Below, piece by piece: positions 39,201-47,196 of a DNA stretch of 64,000 nucleotides. The stretch comes from Prochlorococcus sp. AG-388-A01 (GTDB lineage: Bacteria; Cyanobacteriota; Cyanobacteriia; PCC-6307; Cyanobiaceae), in the NCBI GenBank assembly GCA_003279945.1, contig QCGK01000007.1, positions 18,843-82,842 on the forward strand. The letters run 5' to 3'. The position numbers and the translations under genes are program-made. The notes below the pieces were generated by a model. The model saw nothing but the letters and a program-made list of their open reading frames with translations, was not told where the DNA came from and ran no database searches. Every line of letters begins with the position of its first letter. Within the stretch, counting starts at the first letter, position 1.

Positions 39201-39513
39201 TTTCTCTAGGCTTACCTATCAATTTAATAATTTATTATTTGGTTTTCTAAGTGAAACATGGAAGTCTAAATCTATTGGACTAATTTCTGTTTTGACAGGT
39301 TATTTTTTGTTTGCAAATTTTATTACAAAATTTATATCTGAGGGTAAAAATGAGTTAATTATGGTTCCCATAATTATATTTTTTATTGAAATTATTATAA
39401 GAATTAAGCCTTCATCAAATTCAAGATTTTATTATCTATGGTCCGTAGTTGATAAAATAAGAATCGGTGCAATCTATGCCGTTATACTTGAAGCATTTAA
39501 ATTAGGATCTTAA
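39187..39513 (+). CDS. ycf20: Ycf20 family (DUF565) protein
   Basis: A 108-residue protein with two to three spans, and the family's C-terminal signature YAVILEAFKLGS. The region RLTYQFNNLLFGF..TWKSKSIGLISVLTGYFL matches the conserved first part. Ycf20 is found in cyanobacteria and plastids and has been linked to non-photochemical quenching in algae. It overlaps the end of the HAD gene by 14 bp. Confidence 0.85.
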   Translation: MQKTNFSRLTYQFNNLLFGFLSETWKSKSIGLISVLTGYFLFANFITKFISEGKNELIMVPIIIFFIEIIIRIKPSSNSRFYYLWSVVDKIRIGAIYAVILEAFKLGS

Positions 39514-39516
39514 AAT

Positions 39517-39690
39517 CTATTCTTCTTCTTCTTCTTCTTCTATAGGATAAACAAATCCTTGAGCTTTACCAGTTAAAACTGATTTACCTAAAGATATAGC
39601 TTTTTGAGCTGCTAAAGCAGCTTTTCCTTTCCAGACAGCATGTCTATGGTTTCTTTTGCTTTTTGATTTTTTCTTCTTTGGTACAGCCAT
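39517..39690 (-). CDS. rpmF: 50S ribosomal protein L32
   Basis: A 57-residue frame encodes [20 protein letters not shown] at its N-terminus, the standard L32 start. The middle ([19 protein letters not shown]) and VYPI follow, then a run of seven glutamates encoded by GAA repeats. It is convergent with ycf20, 3 bp from its stop. The acidic homopolymer tail is unusual but is also seen in picocyanobacterial L32. Confidence 0.95.
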   Translation of the reverse strand: MAVPKKKKSKSKRNHRHAVWKGKAALAAQKAISLGKSVLTGKAQGFVYPIEEEEEEE

Positions 39691-39821
39691 TCTTTTTCTT
39701 TATTTCCATATTATAATATAACCTTTAGGTGGTTATCTCCAAAACTTTTGAGTATATTTTGTTTATATACGTCAATTTTTTAAATAAGCATATATGCTTT
39801 ATTAATCACTTATAAAGATTA

Positions 39822-41576
39822 GTGTTTAGATCAAAATTCTCATATTCAAATTCTAAATCAAGTTATTCGGATCTTATAGAAGATATAGAGTCGGGAAACA
39901 TAGAATCAATATATTTCTATCCTAGGCAGAGAGAGATTGATGTTCTTTATAAAAATGGTAATAAATTTAAAATACCTATCCTTTACAACGATCAATTAAT
40001 TCTTGAAAAGGCCTCCGAAAATAAAGTAGAACTTACTATTAACAATAGTAGAAAAGAAGCTTCAGCAGCTAATTCGTTTGCCTCAATTAGTCTTTTCCTT
40101 ATTTTCATATTAGCTATAGTATTAATCTTAAGAAGTACATCAAAATTGGCTTCTAGAGCCTTTGGCTTTAGTAAAAATCAATCTAAATTTGTAACTATTG
40201 ATGATGTAGATACAAGATTCGATGATGTTGCTGGTGTTCCTGAAGCCGCAGATGAATTAAAAGAGGTAATAACTTTTTTGAAGGAACCAAAAAAGTTTGA
40301 AAATCTTGGAGCAAAAGTTCCTAAAGGTGTCATTTTAATTGGTCCTCCTGGAACAGGTAAAACATTATTGGCTAAAGCAATTGCTGGCGAATCAGGAGTG
40401 CCTTTTCTCTCAATAGCGGCATCAGAGTTTGTAGAACTTTTTGTTGGTGTTGGCGCCAGCCGAGTGCGAGATCTATTTGCTAAGGCTAAGGAAAAATCTC
40501 CTTGTATAATTTTTATTGATGAAATTGATTCTATTGGTAGGCAAAGAGGTTCTGGGATTGGAGGTGGAAATGATGAAAGAGAGCAAACTCTTAATCAACT
40601 TCTAACTGAATTAGATGGGTTTGCTGATAATTCAGGGATTATTGTTTTAGCAGCCACAAATAGACCAGATATTTTAGATGCAGCTTTGTTAAGACCAGGT
40701 AGATTTGATAGGAAAATAGAAGTAATGCTTCCAGATTTAGATGGTAGAAAAAAAATTCTCTCAGTTCATTCTCTTTCAAAACCACTATCTAGCGACGTTG
40801 ACTTGGGATATTGGGCTTCAAGAACAGTTGGATTTTCTGGGGCAGATCTTGCAAACTTAATGAACGAGAGTGCTATTCACTGTGCAAGAGATGTATCCAA
40901 ATTTATCAGTGATATTCATATAGAAAATGCTCTAGATAAAATTACTATTGGGTTAAGGACTTCTTTAATAACTTCTCCTAATACGAAAAAAATTATTGCA
41001 TATAACGAAGTAGGAAGAGCTATTGTTTCTGCCGTGAGAAATGGGATTGAATCAGTAGATAAGATTACAATTTTACCTAGGTCGGGTTCATTAGGAGGAT
41101 ATACAAAAATATGCCCAGATGAAGATGTAATTTCTAGTGGCTTGATTTCAAAAAAATTATTATTTTCAAAAATCGAAATTGCTCTCGCAGGAAGAGCCGC
41201 AGAAACTATAGTTTTTGGCAAAAGTGAAATTACACAATGTTCCATAAACGATATTTCTTATGCTACGAATGTAGTAAGAGAAATGGTAACAAAATATGGA
41301 TTCTCGATTATTGGTCCAATTTCAATGGACTCTGATAATAATGAAATGTTTTTGGGAGAAGGATTATTTACGAGAAAGCCTCTCATAGCAGAAAATACTA
41401 GTTCTAGAATTGATAATGAAATAATAAAGATTTCTAAAATTTCCTTAAATAATTCAATAGAAATATTGAAAAAAAATAGAGTTTTACTAGATAAATTAGT
41501 TGAAATACTTATAAATCATGAAACTATAGATAAAAAACTGTTTAAATCAACAACTTCTAAATTGTTGAATGTGTGA
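39822..41576 (+). CDS. FtsH-like AAA protein lacking the zinc-protease motif
   Basis: The 584-residue protein has an FtsH-type N-terminal domain with only one membrane span (about residues 88-104) and a complete AAA+ module: Walker A GPPGTGKT (174-181), Walker B IIFIDEID (229-236), and second region [20 protein letters not shown]. In the peptidase domain the HExxH zinc site reads NEVGR (residues 395-399, codons 41004-41018), so both His ligands are lost. The third-ligand Asp is kept (residue 477). It is probably an ATPase without proteolysis, like plastid FtsHi. The start is GTG; an in-frame TAA lies 9 bp upstream. Confidence 0.9.
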   Translation: MFRSKFSYSNSKSSYSDLIEDIESGNIESIYFYPRQREIDVLYKNGNKFKIPILYNDQLILEKASENKVELTINNSRKEASAANSFASISLFLIFILAIVLILRSTSKLASRAFGFSKNQSKFVTIDDVDTRFDDVAGVPEAADELKEVITFLKEPKKFENLGAKVPKGVILIGPPGTGKTLLAKAIAGESGVPFLSIAASEFVELFVGVGASRVRDLFAKAKEKSPCIIFIDEIDSIGRQRGSGIGGGNDEREQTLNQLLTELDGFADNSGIIVLAATNRPDILDAALLRPGRFDRKIEVMLPDLDGRKKILSVHSLSKPLSSDVDLGYWASRTVGFSGADLANLMNESAIHCARDVSKFISDIHIENALDKITIGLRTSLITSPNTKKIIAYNEVGRAIVSAVRNGIESVDKITILPRSGSLGGYTKICPDEDVISSGLISKKLLFSKIEIALAGRAAETIVFGKSEITQCSINDISYATNVVREMVTKYGFSIIGPISMDSDNNEMFLGEGLFTRKPLIAENTSSRIDNEIIKISKISLNNSIEILKKNRVLLDKLVEILINHETIDKKLFKSTTSKLLNV

Positions 41577-41616
41577 TTTAATTGCTTTAATTTAAATAAT
41601 AAATAAAATTTCTTTC

Positions 41617-42369
41617 TTGATAATTAAAAACAATCCAACAAGGTTATTAATTACTCTATCAATCTTGGTTGTTCTTCCATTTGTGCAAAAACAATGGTTT
41701 AATTTATATTTATTTAATATTAATGATATTTCTTTTTATTCAATTCTTTACTATTTGAGCGGCATTATATGTCCATCTCTAATATGTTTAAACTCCTTAA
41801 ATAACTATACATATTATAGATTTAATAAGAATAAAATTTATAGTAAAAAGATAATTAAAGGGAAAGCTTTATTATTTATAGTATCTATTAATTTGATATT
41901 ACTCTCATACTTAATAGCTGACTATATATTTATAAACTTTGATCTTATATTTAATTTATTTCTCGAAGGAATTAATTTACAACAACCTAATATTTTTCAG
42001 TTAAGTTTATTAATACTTTTAATTTCTATTTTATTAATATTCAGGAATTCTAGGCTTTTATTAAAAAAATTAATATTAGCAAATTTTATTTTGATTTCTT
42101 TTTACATTTGGTATCTTCAAACTAATAACATTAATATTGATGATCAGTTTTATATTTATAGATATTTTGGTTTAAATGACATAAATTTAAGTAATGTTTT
42201 TATTTTAGTAGCTATAGAAATATCTTTTTTTACATGGTCTTTTCTATCGTATAAAAATAATTTAAGCGATTGGATAGTTAATATTCCACAAAAAGAGGAT
42301 ATTATCCCCTTTTTGAATATTTTTAGTTTTTATTTTTTTATAATAATTTATTACTTAATACTTACATAA
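41617..42369 (+). CDS. hypothetical polytopic membrane protein, 250 aa
   Basis: A very hydrophobic protein of 250 residues with six to seven predicted spans and an aromatic-rich composition. It starts with TTG 40 bp after the FtsH-like gene on the same strand, so the two may be co-transcribed. A short charged loop lies near residues 70-80. I recognise no family and no catalytic motifs. Confidence 0.6.
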   Translation: MIIKNNPTRLLITLSILVVLPFVQKQWFNLYLFNINDISFYSILYYLSGIICPSLICLNSLNNYTYYRFNKNKIYSKKIIKGKALLFIVSINLILLSYLIADYIFINFDLIFNLFLEGINLQQPNIFQLSLLILLISILLIFRNSRLLLKKLILANFILISFYIWYLQTNNINIDDQFYIYRYFGLNDINLSNVFILVAIEISFFTWSFLSYKNNLSDWIVNIPQKEDIIPFLNIFSFYFFIIIYYLILT

Positions 42370-42384
42370 AATTTATTGATCATT

Positions 42385-42969
42385 CTATAGCGCTGAAAAA
42401 TATTCTTTACTACCTTTTGGATCTTCCAACATTGTTTTCTCTCCCGGGGTCCAGTTTGCTGGACAAACTTCATCTGGATTTGCCGCTACGTATTGATACC
42501 CTTGAAGGATTCTAAGTGTTTCATCAACATTTCTGCCCACAGGAGCCTTGTTAACAGTCGTATGCATGACTATTCCTTCAGGATTAATGAGGAATAAACC
42601 TCTATCCGCCTCTCCATCATCATTAAGAACGTTATATGCCTGGCAAATTTCTCTTTTTAAGTCAGAAACTAATGGGTAGTTAATATCACCTATACCACCT
42701 TCATTTCTTGGGGTTTGTATCCAAGCTAAATGACAGTGTTTGCTATCAACTGATACACCAAGTATTTCGGTATTAAGTGATGAGAAATCTTCATATCTAT
42801 CACTAAATGCAGTGATTTCGGTTGGACATACAAATGTAAAGTCTAATGGGTAAAAGAATAAAACAACCCATTTACCTCTTAGACCTGAAAGTGTAACCTC
42901 CTTAAACTCTTGATCATATACTGCTGTAGCACTAAAATCAGGTGCTTCTTGTCCTACTATTAAGCTCAT
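42385..42969 (-). CDS. 2-Cys peroxiredoxin
   Basis: The 194-residue protein has the peroxidatic cysteine in [11 protein letters not shown] (about residue 51), the [10 protein letters not shown] segment and the resolving cysteine in DEVCPANW (about residue 169), the typical 2-Cys (Prx1/AhpC) arrangement. It reduces H2O2 and organic peroxides using thioredoxin and protects the photosynthetic apparatus. A GGTCT/AGACC inverted pair in its leader (43001-43015) could be regulatory. It is convergent with the 250-aa gene. Confidence 0.96.
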   Translation of the reverse strand: MSLIVGQEAPDFSATAVYDQEFKEVTLSGLRGKWVVLFFYPLDFTFVCPTEITAFSDRYEDFSSLNTEILGVSVDSKHCHLAWIQTPRNEGGIGDINYPLVSDLKREICQAYNVLNDDGEADRGLFLINPEGIVMHTTVNKAPVGRNVDETLRILQGYQYVAANPDEVCPANWTPGEKTMLEDPKGSKEYFSAL

Positions 42970-43070
42970 GAATGAATTTTTCCTTATTTAAATTATGTAT
43001 GGTCTATAAAAGACCGTAATAAGCATTATAATTTTATTAATAATAAATTAGCAAGTTTTTTTCAAATTCA

Positions 43071-43196
43071 ATGAAATGGCATTATTCCTTCTCGAGGAAG
43101 TTTACAATTTTAAATCATAATAAACTTTTAAAAAATCTCAAAAAGGAGTTAATCAAATACCCCATTAATAGGATTGATAATAAAAAATCAAATTAA
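43071..43196 (+). CDS. possible small basic peptide, 41 aa (weak)
   Basis: An ATG frame of 41 codons encodes a Lys/Asn-rich soluble peptide (MKWHYSFSRKF start) in the 300 bp between the peroxiredoxin gene and the next small ORF. AT-rich composition alone can yield such frames. I list it only because it fills the gap and has no better explanation. Confidence 0.25.
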   Translation: MKWHYSFSRKFTILNHNKLLKNLKKELIKYPINRIDNKKSN

Positions 43197-43267
43197 AAGA
43201 AATTTTTTTTTATTTAAGATTACTTTAAATTCAAATCATTATAATTTTATTATTAGTAATTTTAATC

Positions 43268-43426
43268 ATGGCAAATTATATTGAAAGATTAAGGGACAAA
43301 ATTAAAATAAAAAAGTTCGATTCTAATCAGCCTGTTAGAGCTTGGATTTTCGTTTTAATACTCAATATAGTGGGATTTGCGGGTTATTTTTACTTAAAGA
43401 TAAATCATATACAACTAGGTAGTTGA
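43268..43426 (+). CDS. small single-span membrane protein, 52 aa
   Basis: A 52-residue protein has a charged amphipathic N-terminal half (ANYIERLRDKIKIKKF), then one membrane span (about residues 25-43) and a short polar tail. The clean division into a basic cytoplasmic part and a single span argues for a real gene. No family recognised. It is convergent with the 73-aa gene, 4 bp away. Confidence 0.55.
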   Translation: MANYIERLRDKIKIKKFDSNQPVRAWIFVLILNIVGFAGYFYLKINHIQLGS

Positions 43427-43430
43427 TAAA

Positions 43431-43652
43431 TCATTTTATTTCTTTTTTGATAGATCGACAAAAATTTTTTAATCTTTCATTACTTGTTAAGTCAGGTAAT
43501 GTCCATATTAATTCTTTTTTCGGTATTGGATAATTACTCCATTCTTTGAATTCCTCGATTATTGAAGCATTATTCAATTTTGATATAAAATTTTTTCGTT
43601 TTTTTATATGTTTTCGAATAACAGTCAAGTTTGTTTCAATATATTCCCTCAT
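43431..43652 (-). CDS. hypothetical protein, 73 aa
   Basis: A basic soluble protein of 73 residues, predicted mostly helical, with the segment EEFKEWSNYPIPKKELIWTL in the middle. It lies in a tract of small ORFs and has an ATG start. No domain recognised. Confidence 0.5.
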   Translation of the reverse strand: MREYIETNLTVIRKHIKKRKNFISKLNNASIIEEFKEWSNYPIPKKELIWTLPDLTSNERLKNFCRSIKKEIK

Positions 43653-43716
43653 AAGTAAATACTAAATCTTTTATTAATCTACCATCTCGCTTGTATTATC
43701 TAATGTAGAATCTTGA

Positions 43717-43887
43717 TTAGACATTTTGCACTGCTTGAAAAAGACCGAATGAATAACCCCCTATAAGGATCCAGCCAAGTACGCTTGAAATTATGGTTGA
43801 TCTTCTATTATGTCTCCTAATAGCTGATTCAATCATTTCATTCACTTCATCTCTATTTAGGTATTCATTTCTAGGTTCTTTTTTCAT
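43717..43887 (-). CDS. small membrane protein, 56 aa
   Basis: A 56-residue frame begins with a charged helix (KKEPRNEYLNRDEVNEMIESAIRRHNRR) and ends with a single membrane span (about residues 31-50). The amphipathic region before the span and the clear ATG make it credible. Function unknown. It precedes the 73-aa gene on the same strand by 64 bp. Confidence 0.55.
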   Translation of the reverse strand: MKKEPRNEYLNRDEVNEMIESAIRRHNRRSTIISSVLGWILIGGYSFGLFQAVQNV

Positions 43888-44083
43888 TTTTTTCTTTTAC
43901 AATAAACGAATTTATAAAAAAGTGAGCTTAGGATTTTTACTTAACAGTTAAAGATTCATATCTGAAGAATTTATAAATAATTTTGTATGTACGAATAAAT
44001 ATAATATTAAATTTAGGAGTAATTTTAAAAATTTAGAGATATAATTATTTAATTAAAAGAGCGCAGATTTTTAGATACAAATA

Positions 44084-44248
44084 ATGAATATTAATGATAA
44101 ATCTGTTTTAGAAATCCTCAATAAACTTATTGCCATTGATAGGCTAAATAAAACTCAAATTCTCCAAATGGTAAATTTAGTCTCGCTATCAAATGATATT
44201 AATGATTTAAACGATAATTTAAAATGGGAGAATACTAAACCTTTTTAA
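44084..44248 (+). CDS. small hypothetical protein, 54 aa
   Basis: A 54-residue soluble, helical, acidic protein with Leu/Ile spacing suited to a coiled coil (DKSVLEILNKLIAIDRLNK). It lies alone between non-coding AT-rich stretches, with no evident ribosome binding site. No family recognised. Confidence 0.45.
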   Translation: MNINDKSVLEILNKLIAIDRLNKTQILQMVNLVSLSNDINDLNDNLKWENTKPF

Positions 44249-44354
44249 CAAAATAAATAAACTAAATATTGGATATTTATTAATACTTAGAATTTAAATA
44301 GAGCCAAATAATATATAAATGAATTAATTAAAAGTTTTCAAAATTATCTATATT

Positions 44355-44543
44355 TTAAATATAATTTGTTTGAATGAATTTTTGGTAATAAGATTTGTTA
44401 TAAGATACTTTCTCTTTATTACTATAATTAAGTGTTGTTTTCTTATCCTTGTTAAATGATTTTATTACTATTATGGAAGTGAGAATTATTATTAATAAAA
44501 TTAGTAAATCTCCAACAGTAATCCCTCTCTCATTGAGATTCAT
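44355..44543 (-). CDS. small single-span membrane protein, 62 aa
   Basis: The N-terminus NLNERGITVGDLLILLIIIL leads into one span (about residues 12-28), followed by a Lys/Asn/Tyr-rich soluble tail. The GxTVGDLLxLL pattern looks conserved, and I believe similar peptides occur in other picocyanobacteria. Function unknown. Confidence 0.55.
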   Translation of the reverse strand: MNLNERGITVGDLLILLIIILTSIIVIKSFNKDKKTTLNYSNKEKVSYNKSYYQKFIQTNYI

Positions 44544-44705
44544 AAGTGAATTTATATTTTCTTTAATATAGCCTTTTTTATTTAATAGAATAATAATTTT
44601 TACAAATATCCCTAAAAATATATATTAAGTAAATATAAAAAAAATATAAAAATATTAAGATTAAAGGCTACTAAATCATATAAAAATAATAAGTTAAATA
44701 TATTT

Positions 44706-44885
44706 ATGGATATCAAAAAAGAAGTTTTCGGTTCTAATATTCCTGATTTTTTCTCTAAAGAGATGATTATCACAAAGAAATCTCTTAACGCAAATCAACT
44801 TAAATATACTTATCAAAAACATTTAATCTCAGATCTAGATTATAAGCACAAGGAATGGTCAAAATTTGTTGACATTAAGTTTTAA
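44706..44885 (+). CDS. small hypothetical protein, 59 aa
   Basis: A 59-residue soluble, basic and aromatic peptide (starts MDIKKEVFGSNIPDFF). It overlaps the convergent 50-aa frame by 4 bp at its 3' end. No recognisable domain. Confidence 0.45.
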   Translation: MDIKKEVFGSNIPDFFSKEMIITKKSLNANQLKYTYQKHLISDLDYKHKEWSKFVDIKF

Positions 44886-45034
44886 AAACTTTCATTAATT
44901 ATATTTAAAAGTTTATTTCTTTTATCAGTGTTTTTCTCTTCCCAATGGAGTGTTACTTCATCATTAATAGTAGGTTTTGCTTCATAAGCTAAATACCAGA
45001 GAATAAATCCTGCAGGAAATATTAAAATATGCAT
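44882..45034 (-). CDS. small membrane-anchored protein, 50 aa
   Basis: A 50-residue frame begins with a short hydrophobic segment (MHILIFPAGFILWYLAYEA), followed by a hydrophilic charged tail. This resembles a signal-anchor peptide. It ends 4 bp inside the convergent 59-aa gene. No family recognised. Confidence 0.45.
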   Translation of the reverse strand: MHILIFPAGFILWYLAYEAKPTINDEVTLHWEEKNTDKRNKLLNIINESF

Positions 45035-45070
45035 GACAAAAATTAGTTGACTTAAATCAAATATAGTGCA

Positions 45071-45091
45071 ACACTTGTAATGTGCAAGTGT
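45071..45091. promoter_or_regulatory. palindromic operator-like site
   Basis: ACACTTG and CAAGTGT form 7-bp perfect arms around a 7-bp spacer directly ahead of, or over, the start of the CopG-like gene. If that gene starts at the ATG at 45110, the palindrome lies upstream of it, as expected for an autoregulated ribbon-helix-helix protein. A related inverted half-site lies just past the gene (45479-45489). Confidence 0.45.
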
Positions 45092-45478
45092 GACACTAAA
45101 AAAACTATTATGCCCTCTCAGAGGAAAAGAATTGGGTTTTTACCAAGTGAAGAGGTTCACAAAATTATTGAAAAACTGTGCAGAACTAATGAATTTAGTC
45201 AGTCAAAAATTACAGGTTTATTGGTAGAAGAAGCATTAAGGTCTAGAGGAGTATTAAGGAACTCTTTTAATCCTAATAAAAGTAATAAATCAGATTTTAT
45301 CAATTATTCCTTTGAACAAATACCATTCACTAAAAATAACAAATCTCCAGATAATAGTGATGATTATACAGTTAATAAAAAAAAATTAATAGATGATATT
45401 AAAATGATAAATGAATTTATTGAGTTTAAGCATTTTAAGAAAGTTATGAAGCAAAATGAAAATATTTTAGATTTCTAG
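45080..45478 (+). CDS. CopG-like (ribbon-helix-helix) putative regulator
   Basis: The N-terminal region after the ATG at 45110 reads RKRIGFLPSEEVHKIIEKL, then FSQSKITGLLVEEALRSRG: a short beta strand and two helices as in RHH DNA-binding proteins. The C-terminal half is Asn/Lys/Asp-rich. A first ATG at 45080 adds ten residues (with two Cys); the internal start is more RHH-like and places the palindrome upstream. The gene is bracketed by an 11-bp inverted repeat (AAGTGTGACAC at 45086-45096, GTGTCACACTT at 45479-45489). DNA binding is an inference. Confidence 0.55.
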   Translation: MCKCDTKKTIMPSQRKRIGFLPSEEVHKIIEKLCRTNEFSQSKITGLLVEEALRSRGVLRNSFNPNKSNKSDFINYSFEQIPFTKNNKSPDNSDDYTVNKKKLIDDIKMINEFIEFKHFKKVMKQNENILDF

Positions 45479-45617
45479 GTGTCACACTTAATATCTTTTG
45501 TATGAAATAGCTTATCTATGTGAAGCGGAAAGAAAATAATAAGAAAGTATTTATTTATGAAACCATTTCTAAACAATTGCTAACAAGTTATCATAAAAAA
45601 ATTGAACCTTTAAAATC

Positions 45618-45658
45618 AGCGGACTAAATCCTCGTGGAGATATGAACCTTAGCCCGCT
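45618..45658 (+). terminator. imperfect hairpin, possible terminator or small structured RNA
   Basis: AGCGGACTAA (45618) and TTAGCCCGCT (ending 45658) pair with one mismatch to form a 10-bp stem. A smaller CTC/GAG hairpin sits inside the loop, and TTT follows. It lies in a non-coding stretch of about 265 bp (45479-45745) downstream of the CopG-like gene. The short T run makes a strong terminator doubtful. Confidence 0.4.
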
Positions 45659-45745
45659 TTAAAAAAATAGCAATAAATAAATATAAATACAATAACCTGA
45701 ATATACTTTTGATTTAAAATTGGAATATTAAAACCTTAAATCTAA

Positions 45746-45894
45746 ATGTCAGTAACTGAATTGAATGAGGACACACATGACCAAATATGTGATCTTATTG
45801 AATATTTGCAGAGATAGATAAACTTAAAAAAAAGACATGCGAATTTCTTGATAAAATAGTAAGAAAGTATGGAGGAATAGTAGTAAATAAGTGA
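45746..45894 (+). pseudogene. possible frameshifted small ORF ahead of the thioredoxin gene
   Basis: An ATG frame encodes 23 acidic residues (MSVTELNEDTHDQICDLIEY) and stops at TAG 45815-45817. A second frame then continues with EIDKLKKKTCEFLDKIVRKYGG and ends at TGA 45892-45894, overlapping the GTG start of the thioredoxin-like gene. Joined, the halves form one plausible helical protein of about 48 residues. A one-base change near 45810 would join them. It could equally be chance. Confidence 0.3.
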
Positions 45895-46280
45895 AACGTC
45901 TATTAATCCCGCTAATTGCTTTTCTTGCTTTACCAACCGCTGTTAATAGTTCTCATATTAACAATCAGAAAGAACTTATAGTTACTTCAGAAAGCACAAA
46001 AGAAACTATCGAGTTTGCAAAGTACCTTAAAGATAATGGCGTAGTTAAATATTCTGCATATTGGTGTCCTAATTGCCTAAATCAAGGTGAACTATTTGGT
46101 AAGCAAGCCTATATGGAACTTAATGTAGTTGAATGTGCAAGAGATGGCATAAACAGTCAAACTCAATTATGCATTGATAAAGAAATTAAAGGGTTTCCGA
46201 CATGGGAAATAAATGGAAAACTATTTTTAGGTGTACTATCATTAGAAGAATTATCCAAGTTGACTAGATATAACAATTAA
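45891..46280 (+). CDS. secreted/lumenal thioredoxin-like protein (LTO1/VKOR C-terminal type)
   Basis: The 129-residue product has an N-terminal signal peptide (KRLLIPLIAFLALPTAVNS). Its thioredoxin-like domain has the CxxC motif WCPNC (about residue 58). The pattern GELFGKQA, VECARDG, IKGFPTWEINGKLFLGVLSLEEL matches the Trx domain fused to VKOR in cyanobacterial and plant LTO1, which forms disulfides in the lumen. No VKOR domain is attached. The GTG start overlaps the TGA of the upstream possible frameshifted ORF. Confidence 0.8.
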   Translation: MKRLLIPLIAFLALPTAVNSSHINNQKELIVTSESTKETIEFAKYLKDNGVVKYSAYWCPNCLNQGELFGKQAYMELNVVECARDGINSQTQLCIDKEIKGFPTWEINGKLFLGVLSLEELSKLTRYNN

Positions 46281-46469
46281 GGACTAGGTAAGGACATCAT
46301 TATTTAGATAAAGTACTTTTTTATTTCCTTCTTAAAGAACAAACCTTAAGCCCCTTTCATATACCATACCCTTCAGTTGGATAACTAATTAAATTTTTGA
46401 TATTAAACCAATACTGATAGCAACTATTCGAATAATTTAAATAACTAACTTAAGATATAATGATGTTTC

Positions 46470-46604
46470 TTAAGATTTTCCCCAAACTGGTTTTGTTATT
46501 TTCCAAGCTTGATCGATCAACTTTTTCCATTCATATCGAGGTGTATCAACTTTATGTTCTTCCATATTTGCAATAAGAGATTGTTCTTTTACTAAATAAA
46601 ACAT
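46470..46604 (-). CDS. small hypothetical protein, 44 aa
   Basis: A 44-codon frame gives a Trp/Lys-rich soluble peptide with the segment RYEWKKLIDQAWKITKPVWGKS. The repeated Trp residues are unlike random AT-rich translation, which supports coding. An internal ATG (MEEHKVDT) gives a 31-residue version. Function unknown. The rest of the 46281-46733 gap shows no gene. Confidence 0.45.
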   Translation of the reverse strand: MFYLVKEQSLIANMEEHKVDTPRYEWKKLIDQAWKITKPVWGKS

Positions 46605-46733
46605 CAATAATTCTTACAGATTCATTAAACATATTCAAATATATATCTTTAATTTTATTATTCTTTTCAAATTCTTAAACCTTGAATGGTTTGAATTTAT
46701 AAGACAAAAATCTTGTGTCAATCTTAATTATTA

Positions 46734-47021
46734 TTATGTTTTCTCAATTGGAGCCATAGTTAATCCTTCGCTGACGAGTTGCTCATGATATAGCTCTGCT
46801 TGTTCAAGATTACCTCTCCATACTTCCGCAGAACCTGTCTTGTCAACTTGGATGGTTAGATCCCATGCCTTTTTTTTACTCATACCTGGGATAATTGTTA
46901 GCAGACAATTTGCGACATGTTGAAAAGTATTAAAACTATCATCAAGAACTATTACTCTTGCTTCTGGATATTTTGTCTTAGATTTCTTTTTATCTAAGAC
47001 TGTGCTTGGTGAATTTAACAT
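46734..47021 (-). CDS. clpS: ATP-dependent Clp protease adaptor ClpS
   Basis: The 95-residue protein has the ClpS core: RVIVLDDSFNTFQHVANCLLTIIPGMS, then AWDLTIQVDKTGSAEVWRG and AELYHEQLVSEGLTMAPIE. It binds the N-domain of ClpC and N-end-rule substrates. The usual NDD reads LDD, as in other cyanobacterial ClpS1. It lies just downstream of the elongator tRNA-Met gene on the same strand. Confidence 0.93.
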   Translation of the reverse strand: MLNSPSTVLDKKKSKTKYPEARVIVLDDSFNTFQHVANCLLTIIPGMSKKKAWDLTIQVDKTGSAEVWRGNLEQAELYHEQLVSEGLTMAPIEKT

Positions 47022-47088
47022 TATTACATGTGCTTGTTATAGGAGTTTAAAATCTCACCTAAGTGCTTTAATCGAAAAGTATTGAAAA

Positions 47089-47162
<74 letters not shown>

Positions 47163-47196
47163 ATGGAAATATTGTAAGGCATTGTTTGTACTTTAA

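Noticed and set aside
39822..41576. FtsH-like gene as a degraded pseudogene
   Set aside because: The frame is full length, all ATPase motifs are perfect and only the zinc-binding residues are changed, which suggests selected loss of proteolysis rather than decay.
43001..43015. GGTCT/AGACC inverted pair upstream of the peroxiredoxin gene as a firm operator
   Set aside because: Arms of only 5 bp are expected by chance often in AT-rich spacer, so it is only mentioned under the gene.
45742..45936. Minus-strand frame of 64 codons
   Set aside because: It is antisense to the signal-peptide start of the thioredoxin-like gene and has Tyr/Phe/Ser-rich low-complexity sequence typical of reverse-strand AT-rich translation.
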